Source: Odiellus spinosus (lineage: Eukaryota > Arthropoda > Arachnida > Opiliones > Phalangiidae). Taken from it: a stretch of 64,000 nt of DNA. A program made the translations under genes and the position numbers. Below, piece by piece: positions 10,840-21,136 of the stretch. Location: positions 434,001-498,000 of the forward strand of contig CAWUCO010000074.1 in the NCBI GenBank assembly GCA_963920705.1. Direction: 5' to 3'. How positions within the stretch are numbered: the first letter of the stretch is position 1; each line of letters starts with the position of its first letter. The notes below the pieces were generated by a model. The model was not told the origin of the DNA. It saw only the letters and a program-made list of their open reading frames with translations, and did not search any database.

Positions 10840-12210
10840 GTATACCACGACGCAAAATTCACAGGTCATATGGGAATAAGTAAAACCATTAAAAAGATCA
10901 TCGCTAGATATTATTGGGATGGAATGAAAAAGAACATAGAGGCTTACGTTAAGAGTTGTGTAGTATGCCAAAGAACCAAAGTAGAACGGAGGAAGAAACC
11001 TGGGTTGATGATGTCAACAATAGTACAGGGCCCCTGGAAGTTAGTTGGTATCGACCTCATGGGTCCCTTTCCCGCATCCCCTCAAGGTAACACCACGCTG
11101 GTAGTGATGGTAGATTATTTTACCAAAGCTGTAGAAATAGCTCCCCTCGAGAAAGCCACGGCAGTCAACGTAGCCAAAGTATTTATAGACAATGTGATAT
11201 GTAGATGGGGAGTCCCCGCTAGGTTAGTCTCCGATAACGGACCGCAATTTATAGCCGATTTATTTGCGGAAGTGGCAACCCTACTCGGCGTACACCAAAG
11301 TTTCACCACAGTATACCACCCCCAGTCAAACTTAACCGAGCGTTATAATCAAGTTGTAGGCCGATTACTAGCCACATATATTGGTATGGATCATAGAAGT
11401 TGGGATAGGCATCTTCCCCTCGTTAGACTTGCAATGAATAGCTCCCCAAATGATAGTACAGGGTACACCCCCAATTTTCTCAACTATGGCCGAGAAATTC
11501 GCCTACCCGGCGATCCCCCTCTAGAAGAACAAGATGATCTCCCCCCTCCGGATATTGCGTTTACGAAAGAACTTAAACAGGCTTACATAAACGTGAAAAA
11601 TAACATTAAGAACGCCAACGAGAAAAATAAGAGATATTACGATACTCGTAGGCGTGAGCAGAAGTTCGTAATCGGACAAATGGTGTGGGTCAGAACCCAC
11701 GTTCAATCCCGAGCAAGTAGCCATACTTCACATAAACTTTCCCCCAAATATGAAGGACCATACTTAGTTAAAACCCGACTCAACAACCTGGCGTACAAAT
11801 TAATGGATATACAAACGAAACAAACGATAGGTTCATACCACGTGGACCATATAAAATTAGTACATGAACGATTATGGCCCGAAATTGAACTAAATAACGA
11901 AAACAATAACCCCCATAGTAATCAATCGTTCCGCGATCCAGGCGAAATCGGTTCCCACGCGGAAGTCACCGCCCCGCTCCCCCCTAGACGCGCAAAGAGA
12001 CTACGTAACCGTAAACAAAAAACAGCGCGCGCTAAAAACCTTGATTCTACTCTCGAAGAAGAATGCCCCGCCCCCAAGTGTATCATAAACAATTCAAATG
12101 AACCAATGATCGATTGGATACAATGTGATAACTGCGAATTAGAGTATCACGTTAAATGTGTCGGTTTAGACAGACTCCTTGGATATCGTCCCAACGTACT
12201 ATTGCTTTAA
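10840..12210 (+). CDS. Integrase with C-terminal PHD-like Cys cluster
   Basis: In frame with RNase H across the TAA. The HHCC zinc-binding head includes YHDAKFTGH and SCVVCQ. The core shows the first Asp in VGIDLMGPF, the second in LVSDNGPQF, and the Glu in HPQSNLTERYN. Then come the GPY-type region (SPKYEGPYLVKTR) and a basic linker. The end carries a Cys/His cluster (CPAPKC then WIQCDNC and YHVKC) with the spacing of a PHD finger. Its last CX2C is found only in the other frame, at about 12200-12212. A frameshift near 12150-12180 thus splits the finger. A chromodomain is not seen. Confidence 0.85.
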   Translation, partial: VYHDAKFTGHMGISKTIKKIIARYYWDGMKKNIEAYVKSCVVCQRTKVERRKKPGLMMSTIVQGPWKLVGIDLMGPFPASPQGNTTLVVMVDYFTKAVEIAPLEKATAVNVAKVFIDNVICRWGVPARLVSDNGPQFIADLFAEVATLLGVHQSFTTVYHPQSNLTERYNQVVGRLLATYIGMDHRSWDRHLPLVRLAMNSSPNDSTGYTPNFLNYGREIRLPGDPPLEEQDDLPPPDIAFTKELKQAYINVKNNIKNANEKNKRYYDTRRREQKFVIGQMVWVRTHVQSRASSHTSHKLSPKYEGPYLVKTRLNNLAYKLMDIQTKQTIGSYHVDHIKLVHERLWPEIELNNENNNPHSNQSFRDPGEIGSHAEVTAPLPPRRAKRLRNRKQKTARAKNLDSTLEEECPAPKCIINNSNEPMIDWIQCDNCELEYHVKCVGLDRLLGYRPNVLLL

Positions 12211-13258
12211 ATGCCAACCAGAACTAACTTTGTATTTGATTCAACTCCCTCTAGACGATTCTCTCATAACTCACACTCGACTTCTACATCCGGAATGGCA
12301 AGATAAACCAATAGCCGTAGGAATTCCGATTCCTAGAGTAGCCCCCCTCACCGATCTTGAGGAAGATTTGCGCGTCCTTCAGATCGCAGAAGCCCTGAGA
12401 CAAGCTCGTAACATTCCCCCTCCGGAAGACGAGATTATCGATGGAGAAACAGAGGAACAACGACGTTGGCGCCATTTTGAAACGAGGCCCTGGGAAATGG
12501 GTAGACCACAACAACAAGAACGTCAGGTTTGGGAACCGGTTCCGGCCGACCCTAACGAGGTCTGGGAGGTCGATGACGTGGACAGAAATCCCCACCCGGA
12601 AGTGTTCAGACCGAACTATCCATTTGTGATCCCCCCTAGAAACGAGAGACGGAGGAGAGGAAATCGCCCGATGGATTTACCGCGAGAGGTCGAGGAAGAA
12701 ATTCCCGCCACGACGCCAGTAATCCAGGCGCAGTTTGTTGAAGAAGTCCAGCCACCCAACGTAGTTCCAGTAACTACCGGTTTACCGCGAGAGGTCGAGG
12801 AAGAATTTCCCGCCACGACGCCAGTAATCCGGGAGGAACGCGTTACCGCGGACCCATCTAACGACAATCTGAACGATCCCCCCAACCCACGGATAGCACG
12901 AAGGTGGAATCTGCCGCTTCAACCATACCATAACCACCGCAACTTTCCTTTGATCATTGAGCGCGCTGCTCAGGTATTTCATGGATATACTGAGCGAAGA
13001 CCGTTTGTTCGATCGAGATCGTCCGCCGTACCCTCGGATTTTAGAAATGCGAGGGGAAGCCCCCGAGAACTCACCGGAATTCGTCCGAGAGAGAACGTCA
13101 CGTGTGACGCGTGCGGTGCCCAAGGGCACAGAGAGCCGGAGTGCAACCCCTCTAGTCAACTTTGTGAACGCGAACGATCAACTGACGCGTCCGATTTACT
13201 AATACTTAGCCGTGATCAACTCCCGCGTCATCAATTCACACCTACTCCGCCTAATTAA
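12179..13258 (+). CDS. Pol tail or third ORF with terminal zinc knuckle
   Basis: Open for 360 codons from a TTG at 12179, in a different frame from integrase. The first residues (YYCFKC) look like the missing end of the PHD-like finger, so this is most likely the continuation of Pol after a frameshift. The protein is rich in Pro, Glu and Arg. It contains a direct repeat of about 20 residues (LPREVEEE then PATTPVI, twice, near residues 167 and 202). A CX2CX4HX4C knuckle (CDACGAQGHREPEC) lies near residue 312. I recognise no env features: there is no signal peptide and no membrane segment. Confidence 0.6.
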   Translation: MDIVPTYYCFKCQPELTLYLIQLPLDDSLITHTRLLHPEWQDKPIAVGIPIPRVAPLTDLEEDLRVLQIAEALRQARNIPPPEDEIIDGETEEQRRWRHFETRPWEMGRPQQQERQVWEPVPADPNEVWEVDDVDRNPHPEVFRPNYPFVIPPRNERRRRGNRPMDLPREVEEEIPATTPVIQAQFVEEVQPPNVVPVTTGLPREVEEEFPATTPVIREERVTADPSNDNLNDPPNPRIARRWNLPLQPYHNHRNFPLIIERAAQVFHGYTERRPFVRSRSSAVPSDFRNARGSPRELTGIRPRENVTCDACGAQGHREPECNPSSQLCERERSTDASDLLILSRDQLPRHQFTPTPPN

Positions 13259-13445
13259 GACTAATTTAAAAATTTAAAGCGCGTGCCGGCCTCGGTCGGG
13301 TAGAACACGCGTGCCAACTATATAATTAAAAAAAATTTAAAGCGCGTGCCGGCTGCGGTCGGGTAGGACACGCGTGCCCACTAAAAATTTAAAGCGCGTG
13401 CCGGCTGCAGTCGGGTAGGACACGTGTGCCTATATCTAATAACGC
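13259..13445 (+). repeat. Three tandem repeats downstream of pol
   Basis: Units of about 55-65 bp share the core tttaaagcgcgtgccggct followed by cggtcgggtaggacacgcgtgcc. The centres lie near 13290, 13350 and 13410. GC-rich islands in AT-rich sequence; no function can be assigned. Confidence 0.9.
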
Positions 13446-13840
13446 AAGCCAAAGTTTAGTACGTCACCGGAACACTTAACGCCCAAGAAAAATAAATAAT
13501 TCTAAGACGACATTTATAAATAAGACAAACATAACAAGTGTATAAAATAGTTAAAAAACCCGAAAACAGTGTAAAAGCGGACAAAATAGGAAAACAAAAA
13601 CTTAACAAGTGTAAACCCCGAAAGATCCCCTCAAAACCAAACTGGATAAAACAATTAACGATAGAATGAAAAAAAAAAAAAAAAAGAAGAAAAAAAAACC
13701 CTTTTAATCTTTCTTTTTGTGGTTTTAAAAGGCGAAAAGCCAATTTATTTAATAAAAGTGTAATTACATAGTAAAAGTGTGCATGCTTATTCCCCCCTAG
13801 TTATACCAGACAAACTCTTATGGTTCGGGACGAACGCACC

Positions 13841-13856
13841 AGAAAGGGAGGGGATA
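13841..13856 (+). promoter_or_regulatory. Candidate polypurine tract
   Basis: The purine run agaaagggaggggat is followed at once by atgtgaccccgtcaca, the kind of TGT start expected of an LTR. No comparable purine run precedes 15404, where the directly repeated segment begins. Plus-strand priming therefore probably occurs here. Confidence 0.55.
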
Positions 13857-16281
13857 TGTGACCCCGTCACATATTTCACCCTACTCTACCCTATAAATTT
13901 TTAATTTTGATAATGAAAATGTATTATAAGCCTATTTTGTGTTGTATTATGTGTCACCTGCCCTTTAAAGAAACTATTTTTACTTAAAACCGGGAAAAAT
14001 ATAAAAACCCCACTCCTTCTTAACAAAGGACCGGATAGCCAAAATTTAGCGAACTTTAAGAAAGCCCAATGCTAAAGATCCCCTCTAGACAAAGTAAAAC
14101 TTCATGTGACCCTATCTCTACAAAACGATACCAATAAACCCCCACTGCCATAACCCCCTCAAGGAATTAACGAGATGACATCGACCCTCACGTTCATGGT
14201 CACCTCAAATTCCCCAAAACTTTTCCATCAACCCTGGGAAAAAACTCTCGGACAGCGTTTCACTCACCATCCCAACCCGAAGATTCACCACTAACCAAGG
14301 CGTAGGCCCATTGGCGCCGAATATGAAGAGAAAACGAGGCCCTAAAGATCCCCCCTCTATCTTCCATAGAGAATCCAGACCGATCCTGCAGAATACCAAG
14401 AAACGAAAGGGATACGTCACGAGGCACGCGGTAGCGGGCTTCGAGAGAGGTGCCCGGATGGCCCGAACAAGAACCAGAGCGTCCTTTTTTTCCATCCCCC
14501 CAAAAAACTAACGTACGCAAAGCCAAACCGGGAAAAAGCGAAACTGCAACTGGCGAAGATCCACGCCCTACGCTTTCCCCCATCCGAGGCGACAATTATA
14601 GAGAAGCATGGAAAGAAAGGGTATCTCGACAGAAACCACTGAAGGAACAGGACCTCCTCTCTAGAAGCGCGCTGATGCTGAAGACAAAGCCCGCTTAAAC
14701 CAAGGGCTCGGACTCCGCCATTTTAAGTCCTCGATCCTTCGGGACATAGTCGCTGTCGTGAACTTTATAAAACCGCGAAAGAACTTAGAAGAAGTTAGAA
14801 GAAAGAAATAAGTCGAATCTCACCGCACTATTAATGGAAAGGAGCCACCTAGGCCACAAAGAATTCTGATTCGCCCTCCAGAATCCGATGATCCCCTCTG
14901 ACGATATTCAATCCACGAAGGAAAGGAGCCTCCCCCGCTATATGGCGTCGAAACCAAGAAATCCATCAAACTAAAAACACCACGACGAAGGACGAGAATT
15001 ACTGAAGTCAAACAAGATCCCCCCTCGGGACCCCAAGAAACCGGACGACCACTCGTCGGAGCATGTGTGAATACCTACCCGAGAGACCGTGCCGTAACTA
15101 ATTTCAACGAAGTTGCCACCCCGCAAGCTGTCCGAGAAATCCCGTCTAACCCCTCAAGGAGAGAGCCAGTGAAACCGATTGGTACAGGAATGGAAACGGC
15201 TCTACTGTTACGCAACAAAATCCAGCTAATCCGAGAGAAACGGCGGCCCCCGAACCCAACTTTTACGTAAAAACACAGGCAGTGTTGAGTACTTTTTTAT
15301 TATTTTTTGTTTATCGTTTGACCCCTCAGTGAATTATTCGTACCCAAATCTAATGTCGGCTTGTTGTTGAGATCGAAGTCTAGAAAACCGTAGTATTATT
15401 CAACTCCCGTACTTTTTAAGAAAAGATAGAAATCAGAAACGTTATCGAGATAAAAAGAGAGAGATAAGGAAAAGCTTTGCTCCCCCCTTTAAAAACCCCC
15501 TCATTACGAGGTGTAATTAGAATAAAATCATAGTTAAAATATTCATTCGTATCGTAGTTTTTACGAGTCAAGATCCCCTCTAGAAAGTTATGTTTCTTTG
15601 TTTTTTTGAAAGTTAAAGTGACGACGTCACGTAGTTGATCCCCCCTAGTTAACGACGAGTTCCGTGCTAATCTATATATCTCTCGACAACGTTACCTGAG
15701 TTACATAATGGCTACCGCGTTCCCACTTGACGATACACATAAGTGTTAAATAACTGTAGAATAACCTAGAAAGCCCCATTTTAAATATCCAAGGTATCTC
15801 ATTAATATTAAAGTGTATCTATATTTGATTAAGCATAACTTGATAGCCCCGATAAGTTAACGTAGATATCTAAGCACCTTCCGTGCGCCCAACTCCGTGA
15901 GATAACGGGTTGTAACGTCCCTCGAATTAGGCATTATCGTTTTTCCCCCCCTAGTTTTTAAAGTGTTATATATTTTTGAAAGTGTTATTACCAATGTGCC
16001 TTACCATGAATAAAAGAGTGTTATTTTGATTGACCAATTATGAGAAACCATACGTGAAACGAATCTTTTTTCCTCTTCTTCCCACGTGATTAAACTCCTC
16101 ACACAATTTATCCCAACCCCCAAAACACTTTTTTTGTGTAAGCTTTTCTCGTTTTTCCCCGTGTTGGTGGCTCTTCGAATATTTTTCCCAAAACCAGCGT
16201 TTTTTTAACCAAATTCGCGGGAAAAAGTTCGAACGCCGCTCGCCAGGCGGAAACGCTCCGGCGAGGAGAAAAACCCTTATA
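13857..16281 (+). repeat. Candidate full-length right LTR (about 2.4 kb)
   Basis: It starts with tgtgaccccgtcacat after the purine tract and ends at cttata (16281). It contains a TATA-like ctttataaaaccgcg near 14763 and several gatcccctctaga-type words. Only its last 878 bp (15404-16281) has a partner at the left end, so the left LTR would have lost its first 1.5 kb. The alternative is an 880-bp LTR plus a long 3' untranslated region. ORFs at 14205-14698 and 15067-15270 are open in several frames and match nothing I know. Confidence 0.5.
15404..16281 (+). repeat. Right copy of the terminal direct repeat
   Basis: Matches 3983-4862 with few substitutions. After 16281 the sequence (aaaatcgcaaag) differs from that after the left copy, where the primer-binding site follows. 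Confidence 0.9.
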
Positions 16282-16584
16282 AAAATCGCAAAGAGCCATT
16301 TCGGACCTCTTGCGTGCAGCAGCAAAACAAGCGAATAAATACAAATGTACAGTTAAAGAGAAATTTAAAGTTATAGCGAATAAGTTTTTGATTCACACGA
16401 GATAAGTGCGCAGGAGGCGGAATTTTGTTGTTTACAAATTCCTGTGTCAATGTGTAGTAGAGCCTGTACGTTCATTAATACAAATTTGCCCGAAAACCGT
16501 GTACACTTTCTTAAAAGTCAAGTGTAGCTTCAAGAGTTGCCAGAAGACAGTGACAATGTCTTTTCCATTGGGCTTTTAGATCAT

Positions 16585-17100
16585 TATGTCCATAGACCTG
16601 ATTAGTTTGAGATGATAACCTTAGCTCATTTCGCTGCTTGGTATGAGTATGTCAAAAGTCGAAAAGCAGTCCCTAATCTCCAACCGAATGATGATGAAGT
16701 AGAAAACAATGAGGTTGAATCGTATGGTAAGTGGCTAAAACTTAAGGATTCTTCCGGGTTCGTTCGAAAACGTGGCCACTCTAAAGTACGATATCGAAGG
16801 TTTAATTTGCAAAAAGATCCAGAAAACTTTTATAGGGAACAAATAATGTTGTTTACGCCTTGTCGCGATGAAACCAAAGACTAAGTTAACTTAGATAAGT
16901 CAGAAATTAATTAACGATGAAATTCATGAAATAGCGCTTGAACAGGCCATTAACGATTTTGAGATCGAAGCCATAGAATCAGATCTTACTAATATGCAAC
17001 CCGAATTTGAATATCAAAATGAATAAGATGTATCGGTTGCTACCGAAAATACTGAATTTCTAGTTAATAGTGCGCAAGACGCTGTAGGAAATATCAATAA
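16585..17100 (+). pseudogene. Helitron segment preceding the helicase
   Basis: 16612-16884 stays open for 90 codons. Landmarks are ITLAHFAAWYEYV, KRGHSKVRYRRF and FYREQIMLFTPCRDE, the conserved stretch that links Rep and helicase in animal Helitrons. Stops and indels follow between 16884 and 17128, where fragments still read as an acidic linker. Confidence 0.75.
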
Positions 17101-17128
17101 AGAGCTAATTAATGAAAATCCTGATAAA

Positions 17129-19125
17129 ATGATTTCGCCGTCAGTTACTTTGGTTGGTGATTCAGAATACAAAGATATTGTTAGAAAGTTGAATTCGAAA
17201 CAAAGAGAGATATTCTATCTAGTTTTGTTTCATTTAAAAACTCGAGAAACGCCTTTACGTCTCTTTATTACCGGTGGAACCGGTGTTGGAAAAAGCCTAT
17301 TGATTAGTGCTATTTACGAGACAGTTTCTAGATTTTACAACAAACAACCTGGATTTAATCCTTCAGAAGCGAAAGTTATACTATGTACACCAACGCGTAA
17401 AGCGGCTTTTAATATAGGTGGAGCTACTTTGCATAGTTCATTTAGTTTACCTGTTAGTCAGTTTGCTGGAAATATTTCCAGGTTGGAGAGTGAAACTCTA
17501 CACAAATCTAGACTACTGTATGGCAGGGCTCCCAGACCACCTATAATACCTATAATTACCTATATTTCTGAAGTGATCCTATAAAAACCTATAATTTCAC
17601 TTTTTTACCTATAATACCTATTTTTTTGGGTAATTTGTTCAACTTCGCTGATAAAATTCGAAATGTATGATCCATATAACTATAAAAATTATTCTTTTGC
17701 TCGAAAAAGTGAAAATGTTCGCAAAAACCAAAGCTGTGGCAGAAAGGTTTCCTCTCCTTGGTCACTGGTTATAATTATTATATTTTATTATAAGTTATGT
17801 AGCGTATTGCACTACGTGTCAGCAATACCTACCTATAAAACTCCTATTTTTCGACACTAAAAACCTATAAAAAGTCCTATAAATTGATATTTTTGGACCT
17901 ATAAATAACCTATATTTTTGGCTTTTGAAACCTATAATACCTATAAAAGTTTTTGGGTTGTGCGCTGGGAGCCCTGCTGTACGGTCAATTAAAACTGCTA
18001 ATTATTTAATAGAGTTAATGCGAGATTGAAAGAACTTATGGGTTGCCCGGAGTATTTTGGTGGAGTGTCCGTCTTGCTCGTTGGCGATTTTAATCAACTT
18101 AGACCAGTACGTAATTATTTCTCTTTTCAGCCACCAAGTGAAGCTGATAATCCTTATGTCTCGTTGATTGGAAACCCTATATGGGAGGAGCTCCAGTTTT
18201 CAGAACTCGACGAAATAATGAGGCAAAAAGATAAAATATTTGCAGAAGCTTTAAATAACAAGGTAGTCGGTAAAATAACACAAAACAACATAGACCTTTT
18301 TGCTAGTTTAGAAATAAATGCGAACAAGAACCCTCCAAAAGATGCTATTCATATTTTCGCCACTAATATTGAGGTGGACCGCTTTAATTCGGAGAAACTT
18401 GCTAAGTTGGAAACTGAAAAGGCTTGTTCAGTGTCAACTGATTTTGTAAATGGAGATTTGAGTAATAAAGTGAAGAGTGATATTTTAGCACAAGTTCAAA
18501 AGTTAGGAACTTCCGATACTTATGTTCTTCCAAGAGAATTGAAACTGGCGTGTGGCATTAGATATATGATGACTAATAATGTTACATGGCGGACGGACTG
18601 ACGAATGATGCAACTGGTTGGTTACGTAAAATAGAATACGGTACTAATAGAAACGGAAATCAATTTCCTTCAAGAGTTTGGATCGAATTTGATGAACTAA
18701 ATGTTGGGAATAATTTGAGGCAAAGAAGTTACGGGTTGTATAGGTTAAATTACTTTAGTACGTCTTGGACGCCCGTTGAAAAGGTAACCAAAACATTTGC
18801 GAGAAAATAGAGGCAGAACAATGTTACAGTGTCCAGGAAACAATTTCCTTTGGTAATGTCCAAAGCTATTACTATACATAAAAGCCAGGGAGATACGTAC
18901 TTTTCGGTGGTGGTTCATTTTCAAGCATCAAAGAAACTAGAAAGGGCTTCTTTGTATGTTGCATGCAGTAGAGCAAGATCAGCTTCCGGTTTGTATATTG
19001 ATGTCAAATTGCAAGTTCCAAATTCTCCTAAAAACAGCGTTGTAGAATTGGAACTAAAAAGATTGCGAAACACAAAAAGTATTGAACTTCCATTCTTGAA
19101 AAAAAACGGTGTTCATTTATGTTAG
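17129..19125 (+). pseudogene. Pif1-like Helitron helicase, interrupted by a MITE
   Basis: The pieces are 17129-17515, then 17985-18601, 18586-18810 and 18829-19125. The Walker A motif is GGTGVGKSLL (about 17273) and motif Ia is CTPTRKAAFNIGG. The Walker B side is LLVGDFNQLRPV (about 18075), followed by an ATNIEVDRFN motif. The C-terminal helicase motifs are ITIHKSQGDTYF and YVACSRARS (about 18870-18980). The part carrying the Walker B Asp-Glu region directly after the MITE is shortened. Frame changes near 18595 and a stop at 18808 show that the gene is dead. Confidence 0.88.
17524..17976. mobile_element. hAT-type MITE, 453 bp
   Basis: Terminal inverted repeats (TIRs) are cagggctcccag at the left and its complement at the right. 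It is flanked by an 8-bp target duplication, ctgtatgg at 17516-17523 and ctgtacgg at 17977-17984 (one mismatch). An 8-bp duplication with CAGGG ends is the hAT signature. The interior repeats the word acctataatacctat in many variants and codes for nothing. Removing it rejoins the helicase fragments. Confidence 0.9.
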
Positions 19126-19226
19126 TAATGTGCATTTCTCATTTGGAAGATATTTAGCGGACAAAGTTATATTAACGAGTCAATTGTTTCGTTGAAACGT
19201 GGAAAAAAGAGACAGATAATTTTGAT

Positions 19227-19744
19227 GTGCCATCCTACAGGGACGTAGGGAATATTTTCCTACCGAGAACAGCACGAAGAGTTGCTTTTGGCTCATCGAT
19301 TTATTTAAAAATTAAAGTGGAAAATACAGTTAAGGACCTGGATAGCAGGGTTTTACTTAGAAACAGGCCGTTTAAAAATGCTCATTTTGAACGTTGCTGG
19401 CTAAATGTTTGCATTGGAAATCAACTTGTTTCTGTAGTACTGATGTACAAGTCTCCAGGAGCAAGTTTGAAAACTGTTATTGAAGATTTTAACCCATTGT
19501 TTGATGCTAAATATGAATCCCGACAGTTATTGGAGATTTCAATATAAATTTTTTGAAAAGTAAAACGGCTCAACCATACGATATATCTCTTTCATCAGGT
19601 CTCGAAGAAAAACATTCTACTGACTATCACTGTCAGTTAGATTTGGCGTTTGGAAATAAAGAATTTCGAGACCGATATAAAGCGTGTTATAGGGAAACGT
19701 ATAATTCATATCACAAGGGTATATTTCTTTTGAAAAAAGTGTAG
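19227..19744 (+). pseudogene. Terminal APE-like endonuclease remnant of the Helentron
   Basis: Two fragments: 19227-19547 and 19553-19744. The first has the central endonuclease pattern (SVVLMYKSPGASLKTV, then DFNPLF). The second has LDLAFGNKEF followed by the YNSYHKGI box, which resembles the C-terminal Asp-His box of APE-type endonucleases with the Asp lost. The position directly after the helicase supports Helentron rather than canonical Helitron. Sequence decay limits certainty. Confidence 0.6.
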
Positions 19745-19794
19745 TTTCAAAGAAAACTTTGTTTTTAAGAATTCTTAATAGTGAGAAATTTGAA

Positions 19795-20040
19795 ATGACG
19801 TTTGTTTGGTTTGACCGTCACTAGGGCTAGTAGTTTTGGTTTGACCGTCACTAGGGCTAGTAGTTTTGGTTTGACCGCCCGTGAAGGCTGGTAATTTTGG
19901 TTCAACCGGTTCTAGGGTTGGTAGTTTTGGTATAACCGCCCGTGAAGGCTGGTCATTTTGGTTTAACCGGTTCTAGGGTTGGTAGTTTTGGTATATCCAC
20001 TTCTGAGGGTTGGTAGTTTTGGTATACCGACCAGTGTGGG
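19795..20040 (+). repeat. Minisatellite, 30-bp unit
   Basis: About eight units of the form ttttggtttgaccgtcacta plus gggctagtag, with alternating subtypes (ccgcccgtgaaggctgg and ccggttctagggttgg). The array sits just after the Helentron coding region. Tandem repeats near one end are common in Helentrons, so it may mark that end. Confidence 0.9.
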
Positions 20041-20165
20041 GTAAAATACTGCACTTTCGGTATTTAAAATAAAATACTAAATACTCCTACGATAAAGTAT
20101 TTAAAATAAAATACTTAAATAAAGTATTTTAAAATACTAAATACTTAAAATACTGTAATGTTAAG
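20041..20165. repeat. AAAATACT simple repeat
   Basis: Degenerate reiteration of aaaatact and aaagtattt words on both strands over about 110 bp. No other content. Confidence 0.75.
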
Positions 20166-20245
20166 GCCTAGAGAAAGGCACGGTCCCAGACCGACTCTAC
20201 ATCCTCGTAGCACTGGAATTCTTATTGCTACTTCAATGCCACTAT

Positions 20246-21136
20246 GGTCAGTCCTCCTAAATCTGAACGCTTCTATTTCTGAACACTTTCATTTAAAAAT
20301 GTATAACTTAAATTTGGTTGGGTCTGTTTAAAGATGGAAGAGCTCATTTTGTAGATTAAGAATGGGGCTATTCGCGGTACACCACTTCAACACTCTAGAA
20401 AAAGACCCGATAAAAGATACGACACTAATGAGCCAACCGCGATAATAAGCCTAATTAGACCGTTTTTAAGGCATGTTTCCCTTTACGGTCTAGAAAATAA
20501 GGTTTTACGAATTTCGAAAAAAATCGTGGGTCTACCCGTTCGATTTGGTCGTAAAGTTTCTCGCTACAAAATAAACTTCCTCAAATTTTAAAATATGTCC
20601 AAGAACTGCAAAATTTGCTAAAGGAACCATATCGAAACGAGAAATGAGTGTCACCAATGGATTTTTTGGCCGAATTTACCAAGAGAAAGGCAGAATTAGC
20701 GCGCTCGAGTATTTTCGAAGTTATCGACGATTTCCTTTGAAATAAGGATTCCTTTCATAGTTTCTATGCACAAGCAATGTCTAATTTTTAAATCACCGAT
20801 AACTTCGCAAATACTGGTTCTCCCTTGGTAAATTCGGCCAAAATCCATTGGTGACACTCATTTCTCGATTCGAGGTGCGCAAAAGGATCCTTTTGCAAAT
20901 CTGGGATTTTTTATATAGGCTATAAAATAGTCAGATTTAGAAGCAGGGGTTGTTCTGAATTCGAATCGTTCGTTCAGAAGTAGAAGCCGATATTGCCGTT
21001 TTAAAATCGCATCCGCGTCAAAAGTACTCTTCATGGGCGCGCGACTATACAAACTTAATATTAGATACTTAATTTCGTCGCTTACAATTCCAGAGCAATC
21101 GAGATCTCGGATTTCTTAAAATGCGACCCTACCCTA
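20246..21136 (-). mobile_element. Family C palindromic DNA element, copy 1
   Basis: Inverted partner of 24876-25826. The left end shows tcctcctaaatctgaacgc and the right end gcgaccctaccct. Inside, 20650-20730 and 20775-20880 form a long inverted repeat built on cgataacttcgcaaatact and tcggccaaaatccattggtg, so most of the centre can fold into a hairpin. No coding capacity, hence non-autonomous. The superfamily is not determined. Confidence 0.8.

Larger units (their letters stand above)
3983..16281 (+). mobile_element. Gypsy/Ty3-type LTR retrotransposon, degenerate
   Basis: Near-identical direct repeats (3983-4862 and 15404-16281) flank a primer-binding site, gag, protease, RT, RNase H and integrase in the Ty3/Gypsy order. 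The two repeats differ by only scattered bases and a C-run length, so insertion is fairly recent, yet the coding region has at least four frameshifts and one internal stop. A Penelope element interrupts gag. No env-like ORF is recognised. The flanks on the two sides do not give a target duplication. The purine tract lies far upstream of 15404, so the left LTR is probably truncated (see 13857-16281). Confidence 0.9.
16282..20040 (+). mobile_element. Degenerate Helentron (Helitron2-like)
   Basis: A decayed series of coding fragments on one strand reads as the Helitron pre-helicase segment, a Pif1-family helicase and then an APE-like endonuclease C-terminal to the helicase. That order is diagnostic of Helentrons. 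The Rep (HUH) domain is not visible; the 5' part seems lost before about 16550. A 30-bp minisatellite follows the coding part. A hAT MITE interrupts the helicase. Exact ends were not found. Confidence 0.75.

Noticed and set aside
12179..13258. Envelope gene of an errantivirus-like element
   Set aside because: The ORF lacks a signal peptide, a cleavage motif and a membrane anchor. Its first residues complete the integrase Cys cluster, so it is the pol tail.
14205..14700. Overlapping ORFs on both strands, considered as an env-like or accessory gene
   Set aside because: Several frames are open together in GC-rich DNA inside the candidate LTR. There is no signal peptide, membrane segment or known motif.
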